64,000 bases of DNA, taken from assembly GCF_001612635.1 (NCBI RefSeq), contig NZ_BDAV01000014.1, positions 1 through 64,000 on the forward strand, in the 5' to 3' direction. The translations under genes were made by a program, and so were the position numbers. The stretch is from Nocardia africana NBRC 100379 (GTDB lineage Bacteria > Actinomycetota > Actinomycetes > Mycobacteriales > Mycobacteriaceae). Position 1 is the stretch's first letter. Each line of letters opens with the position of its first letter. A model generated the notes under the pieces. It searched no databases. It had not been told where the DNA came from and saw only the letters and a program-made list of their open reading frames with translations. Positions 43,858 through 52,277 of the stretch are shown in pieces.

Positions 43858-44951
43858 GGTGCCACTCCTACGGTGGAAAGTCCGGCGGTCTCGTCGAGAC
43901 CGAGAGCGAGATTCATCGATTGCACCGCGGCGCCCGCGGTGCCTTTGGTCAGATTGTCGATCGCGCCGATCACCACCAGCGTGCGAGCGGCGGTGTCGAC
44001 GGCGACCTGGAGGGTGATGGCGTTGGAGCCGACCACCGAACCCGTCTGCGGCAGTACGCCTTCGGGCAGCAGATGGATGAACGGTTCGTCGCCGTAGGCC
44101 TTGTCGTAGACGGCGCGAGCGGCGGCCAGGTCGGCCACCGCGCCCGCGGCGTCGGGGCGCAGGCGCGCGGTGCAGGTGGCCAGGATGCCGCGCGGCATCG
44201 GCGCCAGCACCGGCGTGAAAGAGACTGTGACATCGCCGATGTCGGCGCCCGTGGCCGCGGCCGCGGCCTTCAGGTTCTGCGCGATCTCGGGGGTGTGCCG
44301 GTGCGCGCCGGCGATGTTGTAGGCGCGGACCGAGCCCATCACCTCCGAACCCAGCAAACCCACGTCGAGTTTGCGGCCGGCGCCCGAGGTGCCGCTCACC
44401 GCGACCACGGTCACATCCGGTTCGACGATGCCCGCCCCGACCGCCGGGGCCAGGGCCAGACTCGACACCGTCGGATAGCAGCCCGGCACCGCGATCCGGG
44501 TGGCCCCGCGCAGCTGTTCCCGGGCGCCGGGCAGCTCGGGCAGACCATAAGGCCAGCTGCCGGCATGCGGAGATCCGTAGTAGGTCTCCCAGTCCTCCGG
44601 ATCGGTGAGCCGGAAATCGGCCCCGCAGTCGATGATCACGGTGGACTCCGGCAGCTGCTGCGCGATGGCGGCCGACTGCCCGTGCGGCAATCCGAGGAAC
44701 ACCACGTCGTGGCCGGCCAGCACCTCCGCCGTGGTCGCCTCGAGCACCCGATCGGCCAGCGGCAGCAGATGCGGCTGCAACTGCGCCAGCCTGGTCCCGG
44801 CATTGGATCCCGCGGTCAGCGCCCCGATCTCGAGGCGCCCGGCTCGGTACTCCGGATGCCCCAGCAGCACACGCAGGACCTCACCGCCCGCGTATCCGCT
44901 CGCACCAGCCACCGCGACCCGTACCACGGGCCCACTCGAGGTATCCGCCAT
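43854..44951 (-). CDS. argC: N-acetyl-gamma-glutamyl-phosphate reductase
   Basis: The 365-residue NADPH-dependent reductase has the Rossmann motif AGASGYAGGEVLR and the catalytic Cys in VPGCYPT. First gene of argCJBDFR, all joined by 4-bp overlaps except argD-argF. The ATG at 44951 lies 6 nt after a -10-like CATAAT, so the message is probably leaderless; an upstream in-frame start (44972) would fall inside the ARG box. Confidence 0.96.
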   Translation of the reverse strand: MADTSSGPVVRVAVAGASGYAGGEVLRVLLGHPEYRAGRLEIGALTAGSNAGTRLAQLQPHLLPLADRVLEATTAEVLAGHDVVFLGLPHGQSAAIAQQLPESTVIIDCGADFRLTDPEDWETYYGSPHAGSWPYGLPELPGAREQLRGATRIAVPGCYPTVSSLALAPAVGAGIVEPDVTVVAVSGTSGAGRKLDVGLLGSEVMGSVRAYNIAGAHRHTPEIAQNLKAAAAATGADIGDVTVSFTPVLAPMPRGILATCTARLRPDAAGAVADLAAARAVYDKAYGDEPFIHLLPEGVLPQTGSVVGSNAITLQVAVDTAARTLVVIGAIDNLTKGTAGAAVQSMNLALGLDETAGLSTVGVAP

Positions 44952-44955
44952 GTGA

Positions 44956-44988
44956 TGATTATGCACGATCATGCAAGCTCATTCACGA
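44956..44988 (-). promoter_or_regulatory. ARG box (ArgR operator) and promoter of argCJBDFR
   Basis: This 33-bp element matches the argG element at 27 of 33 positions. It overlaps -10 CATAAT (44958-44963) and a weak -35 GTGAAT (44981-44986), 17 bp apart. Bound ArgR would block polymerase. Confidence 0.75.
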
Positions 44989-45050
44989 GCGGGGTGGACG
45001 CCACGGATACCGACCTGGTCACCGCGGGTCGGGACGCGCGGGGCACACGC

Positions 45051-45776
45051 TCAACGAGTCGTGTGCGCACCGCCATTGACATGCAGCGTCTGGCCCGTGA
45101 TGTGGCGCGCACCGGCGGAGGCCAGGAAGTAGACCGTTTCCGCGACGTCGCTCGGGCGCCCCGCCCGCCCATTGTGTGTGGCGTCGATCAGCGCGGTCCG
45201 CCGTTGTTCGCTGAGTTCGCCGCGAAAGAAGCCGGTCTCGGCGATATAGCCGGGAGCGACCGCGTTGGCCGTCAGCCCTCGCGCACCCACGGTCGACGAC
45301 AGGCCGGCGGTCCACGCCGCCAGCGCCGCTTTCGCCGCGCCGTACGAGGACGCCGCGTACTCGGCGCCGATGGAACCGATGGTGATGATCGAGCCGCCCG
45401 GCCGCAATTTGTCGAGCACCGCCGTGGTGGTCAGGACAGCACTCAGCAGATTGGCGTCCAGATTCGCCCGCCACGCCGCGGCCACCTCGTCGAGGGACGC
45501 GGGGTGCCCACCGGACCGGCCCAGGTCGGTGTTGCCGCCCGCCATGTTGACCACCACGTCGAGGTCGGCGCCCAATTCGTCGGCCATCTCCGCCACCGCC
45601 TGCGGATCGGTCGCGTCGCAGACGATGGGTTCGGCGTCGATCTCGGCCGCGGCGCGAGCGAGGCGCTCCGCGTTTCGGCCGGTGATGATCACGGTGTCCC
45701 CGTCGGCGCGGAAACGAGCCGCGGTCGCCTTGCCGATCCCGTTTCCACCGCCGGTGACGAGCACGATACGACCCAT
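45051..45776 (-). CDS. Short-chain dehydrogenase/reductase
   Basis: The 241-residue classical SDR has TGGGNGIG near residue 8, a conserved Ser (ITIGSIGAEYAAS), catalytic YGAAK and the PGYI segment. Most like 3-oxoacyl-ACP-reductase-type SDRs. GAGGGG precedes the ATG. Divergent from a MarR gene over a perfect palindrome and probably repressed by it. Substrate unknown. Confidence 0.92.
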   Translation of the reverse strand: MGRIVLVTGGGNGIGKATAARFRADGDTVIITGRNAERLARAAAEIDAEPIVCDATDPQAVAEMADELGADLDVVVNMAGGNTDLGRSGGHPASLDEVAAAWRANLDANLLSAVLTTTAVLDKLRPGGSIITIGSIGAEYAASSYGAAKAALAAWTAGLSSTVGARGLTANAVAPGYIAETGFFRGELSEQRRTALIDATHNGRAGRPSDVAETVYFLASAGARHITGQTLHVNGGAHTTR

Positions 45777-45808
45777 GACAATGACCCCTCTGCTATTCTT
45801 CAGCCCTA

Positions 45809-45826
45809 ACGTTTAGCTCTAAACGT
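45809..45826. promoter_or_regulatory. Perfect palindrome ACGTTTAGCTCTAAACGT, candidate MarR operator
   Basis: Eight-base arms ACGTTTAG and CTAAACGT flank a CT centre in the 68-bp gap between the SDR and MarR genes. Typical MarR half-site spacing. Confidence 0.75.
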
Positions 45827-45844
45827 ACCGAGGAGAGTGCGGCT

Positions 45845-46390
45845 GTGTCCACCGATCGTGATGCCGAGAACTACCCGATCGGGTCGATCTCCGCGCGCTG
45901 GCCCGCGGCCGATATCGCGGCGGCGTGGCAGCGGGAGCTGCCGGGCGTGCGCACCGAATCCATCGAGATCATCACGTCCGTGTGGCGGATCGCGAAAGCC
46001 CTCGCCGACGACCGGCGACGCACCCTGAGCGAACTCGGAGTCGACCCCTCCACGCTGGATCTCCTCAGTGTGATCAGGCGTTCGGGACCACCGTACGAAC
46101 TCACGACTCGCGAGATCACCGACCGGACGATGATCACCGCGGGGGCCGTTTCGCAGCGCATCGCCCGCGCGGAGCAGGCGGGGCTGGTGGAACGATCACC
46201 GTCGTCCGTGTCGCACCGGGCGGTCGCCGTCCGGCTCACCGAAGCCGGTCACCGGACGATCGAAGCCACCGTGCGTCAACTCCTCGAGCACGAGGCAGAC
46301 CTCATCAGCGCTCTCGGCCCCGCCGAGCGAGTGACCTTGACCGGCCTTCTCGCCGGGCTGGAACAGGCACTCGTCACGCCGCGACAATGA
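45845..46390 (+). CDS. MarR-family transcriptional regulator
   Basis: The 181-residue product has the winged helix at about 75-135 (TREITDRTMITAGAVSQRIA, then AEQAGLVERSPS). GTG start with GAGGAG upstream. Divergent from the SDR, its likely target. Ligand unknown. Confidence 0.9.
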   Translation: MSTDRDAENYPIGSISARWPAADIAAAWQRELPGVRTESIEIITSVWRIAKALADDRRRTLSELGVDPSTLDLLSVIRRSGPPYELTTREITDRTMITAGAVSQRIARAEQAGLVERSPSSVSHRAVAVRLTEAGHRTIEATVRQLLEHEADLISALGPAERVTLTGLLAGLEQALVTPRQ

Positions 46391-46600
46391 TCACGCCGAG
46401 CCACCCGCCGGACCCGTTCGAAATAACAGGTGGCCCCGCGGTATTCGAGTTGTTAACCTTCTGCGGTCCGACCTGATCACGCGAGGGGGTGAGTCCCATT
46501 TTCACGGCATTCCTTGGGCGCTCCCCGTTCTCACGATCGGACGATTGACGCACGTCGTCATCGGGAGCGCTCGTCCGAGCGATCCCGAAAGGGGACGACA

Positions 46601-47353
46601 ATGCACTCTTCCGAACTCATCGTGACGCGCATCGCGGACCGGCAGTGGCAGGCGCGGACCGGCGACCGGGTGGTCGGGTGTGGCGAGGCCTCGCCGCGGC
46701 CCGATGGGCGACTGTTCCTCAGCATCGACTCCTGGCAGGCCGACGCCTTCGATCGGCTCGCGACCGCCATGCTGGCCGAGCTACCCACACCGCTCTACAC
46801 GGTGGTCGACGAGGCCGACCTCGAACTGACCGCGCACTGGCGCCGGGCGGGTCTGGCGACCCGGCGGCGCGAATGGGAATACCGGGTTCCCACCGATCCG
46901 GCGATCACAGGGCTCGCTTCAGCGCCGCCGCCCGGCGTCGAGATCCTGGATTTCGGTGTGGCCGAGGCGGATTCACTGCGCGAACTGGACCGCACCGTAC
47001 GCGCCGAAGTCGAGGCCGCCGCCGGTTGGCAGACCATGCCGGCCGAGGTGATCTCCCGACCGATCGATCCCGCGCACTACGTGGTGGCAGTGCAGGCCGG
47101 CCGCTATGCCGGACTGTGCCGCGTGACGCAACCGACTCGGCTACCGCGCATCGGCCTGATCGCGGTCCGCGCCGAGGCGCATCGGCGCGGCATCGCCCGG
47201 GCCCTGCTGGGCCTAGCGCTGGGCGCACTGCACCGCGCCGGAAAGGCGTGGGCATCGGCCGAAATCGATGAATCCAACGCGGCGGCCACCGCCCTGTTCG
47301 AGGGCATCGGCGCCGAGCGGTCGAACAGCACGCTGGAGTTGGTGTGGCGATGA
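46601..47353 (+). CDS. GNAT-family N-acetyltransferase
   Basis: The 250-residue product carries a C-terminal acetyl-CoA domain (about 165-250) with IGLIAVRAEAHRRGIARALL, the pyrophosphate-binding Q/RxxGxA-type motif, and an N-terminal half that resembles a degenerate GNAT fold. AAAGGGG precedes the ATG. Its stop overlaps the start of an IF-1 gene (ATGA), implying coordinated synthesis. Acceptor unknown. Confidence 0.87.
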   Translation: MHSSELIVTRIADRQWQARTGDRVVGCGEASPRPDGRLFLSIDSWQADAFDRLATAMLAELPTPLYTVVDEADLELTAHWRRAGLATRRREWEYRVPTDPAITGLASAPPPGVEILDFGVAEADSLRELDRTVRAEVEAAAGWQTMPAEVISRPIDPAHYVVAVQAGRYAGLCRVTQPTRLPRIGLIAVRAEAHRRGIARALLGLALGALHRAGKAWASAEIDESNAAATALFEGIGAERSNSTLELVWR

Positions 47354-47568
47354 AGAAAGGAGCGATCGAAGTTCAGGGGCACGTCGTGGAGTGTCTGCGC
47401 AACGCCACGTTCACGGTGGAACTCCCCAACGGCCACACAGTCCTCGCGCATCTGTCCGGCAAGGTCCGGATGAACTACATCAAGATCCTCCCGGACGACC
47501 GGGTCCTGGTGGAGCTCAGCCCCTATGACCTGACCAGGGGCCGAATCCTGTTCCGCTACCGGAGTTAG
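47350..47568 (+). CDS. infA: Translation initiation factor IF-1, second copy
   Basis: The 72-residue OB-fold protein has the IF-1 pattern (GAIEVQGHVVECLRNATF, GHTVLAHLSGKVRMNYIKIL, VELSPYDLTRGRI). It differs from the standard actinobacterial IF-1 at several positions (VECLRNATFTVELPNGH), and there are no ribosomal-protein or adk/map neighbours, so it looks like a paralogue and not the housekeeping gene. The ATG overlaps the GNAT stop; a GTG two codons upstream is an alternative. Confidence 0.9.
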   Translation: MKKGAIEVQGHVVECLRNATFTVELPNGHTVLAHLSGKVRMNYIKILPDDRVLVELSPYDLTRGRILFRYRS

Positions 47569-47710
47569 CACCAGGACGGGACGGTGAGGTTCAACCCGAC
47601 GCTCTGCGCAACGAGGCCACGCGCGCCGTCACGCAGACGTCGGCCGTCCCTGGCTGAACTTTCCGTGTAAACCTCCGCAAAATTCTAGCGGGTATCGGCC
47701 ATTCTCTAGA

Positions 47711-47751
47711 TTTGTTGCTGCAACAACAGTTATTGTTGTTGCAGCAACAAA
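47711..47751. promoter_or_regulatory. Perfect 18-bp inverted repeat holding two MarR-type operators
   Basis: Arms TTTGTTGCTGCAACAACA (47711-47728) and TGTTGTTGCAGCAACAAA (47734-47751) pair perfectly around GTTAT. Each arm contains its own 15-bp palindrome TTGTTGC-W-GCAACAA (47712-47726 and 47736-47750, 24 bp apart). It ends 12 bp before the SRPBCC start, next to GGAGG. The MarR gene downstream in the operon is the likely binder. Confidence 0.85.
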
Positions 47752-47763
47752 CTGGAGGCGGCC

Positions 47764-48189
47764 ATGATGTACTCGTTCACCGAAGAAGCGGTAATAGCAG
47801 GCGATATCGACCGGATCTGGGCGGTAGCCACGGACGTCGCGCGCTGGGCCGAATGGGATCCGCACGAGGAGAAGGCCCGCCTCGACGGGCCGTTCGCCCC
47901 GGGAACCAAGGGGTGGGTGAAGCCCAAGGGGGCACCCGCGGGGCCGTTCACGATCGTCGAGGTGGAACCCGGACGGTCGTGGACCAGCGAGGCGGGCCTG
48001 CCGTTCGGCAAGTTGCGAGGCCGGCGCACCTACGAGCCACTGGGCGACGGCACGGTGCGGGTAGCGGAGAACGTGGAGGTCCACGGGCCGATGGGACCGC
48101 TGTTCAAACTCATCTGGGAAAAGGGCATGCGGGCGGATATGCCGCGCACCTTCGCGGCGTTGGCGGCTGAGGCGGCACGGCGTGGCTGA
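47764..48189 (+). CDS. SRPBCC-family (polyketide cyclase/START-like) protein
   Basis: The 141-residue product has the SRPBCC start (FTEEAVIAGDIDRIWAVATDVARWAEWDP) and the helix-grip fold pattern. Such proteins bind hydrophobic ligands. GGAGG precedes ATG-ATG. It overlaps the MarR gene by 8 bp, so the pair is an operon controlled from the palindromes just upstream. Ligand unknown. Confidence 0.88.
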   Translation: MMYSFTEEAVIAGDIDRIWAVATDVARWAEWDPHEEKARLDGPFAPGTKGWVKPKGAPAGPFTIVEVEPGRSWTSEAGLPFGKLRGRRTYEPLGDGTVRVAENVEVHGPMGPLFKLIWEKGMRADMPRTFAALAAEAARRG

Positions 48190-48652
48190 ACGATCGGCGC
48201 GGGCCGTACCCCAGGGGCCGCTCATGTCCCCTGGGTTCTGGTTGCATCACGCCGCCCTCGAGTGGCGAGCAACGCTGGAACGGAACCTGCGCCCGCTCGG
48301 ACTGACACCGACGCAATTCAATCTGCTGGCCTCCACCGGATGGCTGGCCCGCCACGAGGCACTCCCCACTCAACAGCAGGCGGCGGACATGGCGGGCACC
48401 GACCGGATGATGGCGTCGCGGGTGATCCGTGTCCTGGAGGAGCGCGGCCTGCTCCGCCGCCACCCCGACGCCGCCGACGCCCGTGCCTTCCGGCTCGAAC
48501 TCACCGCCGCGGGAAGGGATTTGGCGTCCGCGGCAATCAGGGTCGCCGTAGACACCGACGACCAGATCTTCGGTGCCCATGGCGATCTTCTGCGCGAACA
48601 CCTCCGCCCGATCGCCGCCCACCGGGTGCCGGCAGAACGGCCGACCGAGTGA
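48182..48652 (+). CDS. MarR-family transcriptional regulator
   Basis: The 156-residue product has the winged helix (about 40-105; TQQQAADMAGTDRMMASRVI, then RVLEERGLLRRHPD and ADARAFRLELT wing). GTG start inside the end of the SRPBCC gene. Probably autoregulates its operon through the TTGTTGCWGCAACAA sites. Confidence 0.9.
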   Translation: MAERSARAVPQGPLMSPGFWLHHAALEWRATLERNLRPLGLTPTQFNLLASTGWLARHEALPTQQQAADMAGTDRMMASRVIRVLEERGLLRRHPDAADARAFRLELTAAGRDLASAAIRVAVDTDDQIFGAHGDLLREHLRPIAAHRVPAERPTE

Positions 48653-48799
48653 AGCGGTACCGCGCAACCTGATCCAGCAGCGGCCGAAAGAACATGCGTT
48701 GCCGCAGCGAAGTCGGCCTGCCTCGTGCCCACTACCGAGTTCAGCCGATCAGTGCGCGCAGTGGTCAGCCCATCTCCTCCCCCGATCCACAGCGCCGCT

Positions 48800-49816
48800 T
48801 CACTGTTGAGGTAGACGCGGTTCCGAAGGCGGCGTGCCACTGGGGCCCGCATGGACTGTGGGAGCGGAGGATGAGTCCGGGCCGCCGGGCTGTTCCGGTG
48901 CGGACGCGTAACCCGGTTGCGGACCCGCCGCGCCCGCCGGTGCGGCGTCTTGGTGAGCGTGCGGCGACGGCGTGCCGGCGGCGTACGGAGCGAGCGGGTA
49001 GCCCGGCGCTCCCGGGTAGGCCGGTGTGGGGGCACCCGGATAGCCGGCAGCGGCAGCGCCCGTATACGACGGCCGGCCATCAGGCGTGGGAGTGGGCGAC
49101 GGAGACTCGGGGGCCGCATGGATCGCGGGAGCCGGATAGCCGGGTGTACCGGCCGGGTAGGCGGGAGGCGCGACGGGATAGGCCGGTGCTGCTGCGCCGG
49201 GATGCGCCGACCAGGGCTGCGGTGCGGGAATCGGCGGTGACGCATGGGTGCCGGGATGAGCCGTCGCCCCCGGATGGAGCTCCACGCCGGGGTAACCGGG
49301 GACGGGTGCCGCCGGGGTGTCCGGCTTACCGACGATCAGAGCTACCACAGCGGCGAGGATCGCGACGGCTGTGGGGATGACCAACCAGTTTCCGCTGTCG
49401 GACAGGCGCGTGTAGTGGACGAAGCAGATGGTGAGGATCTCCTGCGCGGTCGCGATGAACACCGCACCCGAACCCAGCGATGCGATGACGCGGACTCGTC
49501 CGTAACGGGAGCCGGTGGAGGCCAGCAGAATGCCGCCGGCCAGGGCGGTCAGCGAGCACACCCAGAACACGATGAGATGCGCGCCGTTTCCGTATTCCCA
49601 GAAGCCGTAGCCGTGCGCGGATATCAACCCCCATATCGACTGCGCCATACCGAGAACAGCCGCTACCGCCGAGGCGATGCCCGCCACGATATCGGCGACA
49701 GAACGGTTACCCGGCGGCCGGGTCCCCGAGAACGGCTGAGCACCAGGGTAATTCGGTGGCACACCCCAGCCCGGTGGTTGCGGTGCGGGATATCCGGGCT
49801 GGTACGGGTTCACCAT
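48800..49816 (-). CDS. Membrane protein with Pro/Tyr-rich cytoplasmic or wall-facing tails
   Basis: The 338-residue product has a short Pro/Tyr-rich head (YQPGYPAPQPPGWG), about four hydrophobic segments between 40 and 160, and a 170-residue tail of GYPGAP/AYPAG/PGYP-like repeats. This layout is common in actinobacterial envelope proteins of unknown function. I recognise no catalytic domain. Confidence 0.7.
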   Translation of the reverse strand: MVNPYQPGYPAPQPPGWGVPPNYPGAQPFSGTRPPGNRSVADIVAGIASAVAAVLGMAQSIWGLISAHGYGFWEYGNGAHLIVFWVCSLTALAGGILLASTGSRYGRVRVIASLGSGAVFIATAQEILTICFVHYTRLSDSGNWLVIPTAVAILAAVVALIVGKPDTPAAPVPGYPGVELHPGATAHPGTHASPPIPAPQPWSAHPGAAAPAYPVAPPAYPAGTPGYPAPAIHAAPESPSPTPTPDGRPSYTGAAAAGYPGAPTPAYPGAPGYPLAPYAAGTPSPHAHQDAAPAGAAGPQPGYASAPEQPGGPDSSSAPTVHAGPSGTPPSEPRLPQQ

Positions 49817-49977
49817 CGATCGGGACTCCTTGTCGGCATCGCTTGTGGCTCAGCCTAAGCGAGTGCCGAGGTCCGCGCGGGTTCACCGGCATACGCAGTG
49901 ACGCCCCCCGGGGCGCGGCCCTGCGTCACCGTCGACGCGGCCGTCATCGTCGACCCGGTCGCCGCGGCATGGGCGGG

Positions 49978-50382
49978 CTAGGTCGACGCCATGCAGACCA
50001 TCGGCTGGAGCACAAAGTTGTTGCCGGGGTTCGCATCCGGCGTCGTGCTCGTCACCCTGGCGGTGACCAGCTCCAGCGTGCGCGCGGTGCCGACCGTGTA
50101 GTTGGCGATTTCTCCCGGCGCCAGCGTGGGCTTGATAATGGATCCGGACGGGCCGAACGGCGTCCAATAGGTCACCGCCACATTCTCCGCGGTCGCGGTG
50201 CCGATATTGCGGACGATCACCTGCAACGGCGGCGGAAACCCGGGCAGCGCCCCGCCGCAGTAGGTGTAGACCTCCACATCGGCACCGGCCGGATCGGCAT
50301 GTGCCGCAACGCCCAGCCCGGCCGTGGTCGTGGCCGCCATCGCCAGTCCGGCGGCTACCGCACAGATACGCCCGATCTTCAT
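49978..50382 (-). CDS. Secreted hypothetical protein with CARDB/DUF11-like domain
   Basis: The 134-residue product has a signal peptide (MKIGRICAVAAGLAMAATT... cleavage near AHA-DP, residue 29). The mature part is beta-rich and reads like a CARDB/DUF11 repeat (VIVRNIGTATAENVAVTYW; TSTTPDANPGNN). Two Cys remain, near the start and end of the mature chain. Exported, role unknown. Confidence 0.72.
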   Translation of the reverse strand: MKIGRICAVAAGLAMAATTTAGLGVAAHADPAGADVEVYTYCGGALPGFPPPLQVIVRNIGTATAENVAVTYWTPFGPSGSIIKPTLAPGEIANYTVGTARTLELVTARVTSTTPDANPGNNFVLQPMVCMAST

Positions 50383-50682
50383 AGGAACCTCCCGCTCGAT
50401 GAGCTCTCGTACGGAGTATCGAGCCCCTCGAGGGACCTGTTATGCCCCGAAATACGTGGGCGCGAGACCTGCGCCGACCGAGCGGGCGCAACAAACCGCC
50501 TGGTTCCGCCGCCTCGGAGGCGCCGCACCAGTTTGGCGATAACTCACGAATCGTCGTTCACTTTCCGCTATCGTCGCGCTCGTCGGGACGGTGTCCCGGC
50601 GGGGCCGTGTCGCGGCGGCGAGGCAGGTCCCTCTCGACCGGCGGTCGTGTCGGAGCCGTCGGCGGTGTTGTGGAGGAGCAGG

Positions 50683-52215
50683 ATGTACCCCGGTGCGCAT
50701 GTCGATCATTTCCCTGATAAACCGGCGGTCGTGCTGGCCGAGAGCGGGACGGCGCTGACCTACCGCGAGCTCGAGGACAACTCCGTCCGCCTCGCGCGCC
50801 ATCTGTACGACGCTGGCCTGCGCAAGGGCGATCACATCGCGCTGCTGTCCGGCAATACGCTCGAAGTCTACGAGGTCTACTGGGCGGCGTTGCGATCCGG
50901 CCTTTACATCACGGCCGTCAACCGGCATCTGTCCGCGGACGAGATCAGCTATATCGTCAACGATTGCGGCGCGCGGGCGCTCATCGTGTGGGCGGAGCTG
51001 GCGGATGTGGCGCAGCGGGTGGTCGAGCAGACCCCCGAGGTCGAGATCCGGCTCGCCTTCGGCGGGGATGTCCACGGCTACGAATCATATGAAAAGGCTT
51101 CGGCCGCAGCGTCTTCCGAACCGCTGCCGGATCAGCCGCGCGGCGCCGACATGCTGTATTCGTCGGGCACCACCGGCCGCCCGAAGGGCATCAAGCATCC
51201 GCTGCCGGATCGGCAGGTCGGCGATCCGCCGGGCGACACCTACACCGCCGTCTTCGGCCCGCTCTACGGATTCGACACCGACACCGTCTACCTGTCGCCG
51301 GCGCCGCTGTATCACGCCGCGCCGTTGCGGTTCGGCGGCGTGGTTCACGCCCTCGGCGGAACCGTGGTGGTGATGGAACGCTTCGACGCCGAACAGGCGC
51401 TAGCCGCGATCGAACGCTATCGCGTCACCCACAGCCAGTGGGTGCCGACGATGTTCGTGCGCATGCTGAAACTGGATGAGAGCGTGCGTGCCCGCTACGA
51501 CGTCTCGAGTATGCGGGTCGCCGTCCACGCCGCCGCGCCGTGTCCGGTGGAGGTGAAGCAGGCGATGATCGACTGGTGGGGGCCGGTGCTGCACGAGTAC
51601 TACGCCTCGACCGAAGGAAACGGCGCCACATTCATCGACAGCGAGCAGTGGTTGCGCAAACCCGGCTCGGTCGGGCCGGCGGGTCTGGGCGCCGTTCGCA
51701 TCTGCGACGACGACGGCCGCGAGTTGCCCGCCGGTGAGATCGGCACCATCTATTTCGAACGCGAGGAAGTCCCGTTCGACTACCACAACGATCCGGAGAA
51801 GACCGCGAAGGCGATCCACCCCGACCATCCGACCTGGACCACCACCGGCGATATCGGCTATATCGACGCCGACGGGTTCCTGTTCCTGACCGATCGCAAA
51901 GCGTTCATGATCATCTCCGGCGGCGTGAACATCTACCCGCAGGAAATCGAGGACGCCCTCGCCCTGCATCCCGATGTCCTCGATGTGGCGGTAATCGGCG
52001 TACCCGACGAGGAGATGGGCGAATCGGTGAAGGCGGTCGTCCAGCCCGCACCCGGCGCCGAACCGGGACCCGAACTGGCACAACGACTCCGCGACTTCCT
52101 GCGCGAGCGCATCGCCCACTACAAGGTGCCGCGCAGCATCGATTTCGCCGACGAATTGCCTCGGACGCCGACGGGCAAACTGGTCAAAGGCAAGCTGCGC
52201 GAGCAGTACGCGTGA
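50683..52215 (+). CDS. Acyl-CoA synthetase (AMP-dependent ligase, FadD-like)
   Basis: The 510-residue product has the P-loop YSSGTTGRPKG (159-169), YASTEGNGATF, the TGDIGYID motif and the C-terminal lysine in PRTPTGKLVKGKL. It activates a carboxylic or fatty acid to the CoA thioester. The ATG at 50683 follows GGAGGAG; the open frame extends upstream without similarity. Chain-length preference cannot be read. A perfect hairpin follows. Confidence 0.93.
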   Translation: MYPGAHVDHFPDKPAVVLAESGTALTYRELEDNSVRLARHLYDAGLRKGDHIALLSGNTLEVYEVYWAALRSGLYITAVNRHLSADEISYIVNDCGARALIVWAELADVAQRVVEQTPEVEIRLAFGGDVHGYESYEKASAAASSEPLPDQPRGADMLYSSGTTGRPKGIKHPLPDRQVGDPPGDTYTAVFGPLYGFDTDTVYLSPAPLYHAAPLRFGGVVHALGGTVVVMERFDAEQALAAIERYRVTHSQWVPTMFVRMLKLDESVRARYDVSSMRVAVHAAAPCPVEVKQAMIDWWGPVLHEYYASTEGNGATFIDSEQWLRKPGSVGPAGLGAVRICDDDGRELPAGEIGTIYFEREEVPFDYHNDPEKTAKAIHPDHPTWTTTGDIGYIDADGFLFLTDRKAFMIISGGVNIYPQEIEDALALHPDVLDVAVIGVPDEEMGESVKAVVQPAPGAEPGPELAQRLRDFLRERIAHYKVPRSIDFADELPRTPTGKLVKGKLREQYA

Positions 52216-52217
52216 GT

Positions 52218-52249
52218 GTTGCCGGGCGGGGAGCTCCCCGCCCGGCAAC
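52218..52249. terminator. Bidirectional hairpin between acyl-CoA ligase and pyruvate oxidase
   Basis: Perfect 14-bp arms GTTGCCGGGCGGGG and CCCCGCCCGGCAAC with an AGCT loop, 3 bp after the ligase stop, between convergent genes. Confidence 0.9.
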
Positions 52250-52277
52250 CGCGAAACACGCTGAGTCATAGTCTGTT

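Noticed and set aside
46601..47353. GNAT gene as the missing N-acetylglutamate synthase (argA) near the arg cluster
   Set aside because: It lies apart from the arg operon, pairs with an IF-1 gene, and argJ already supplies acetylglutamate.
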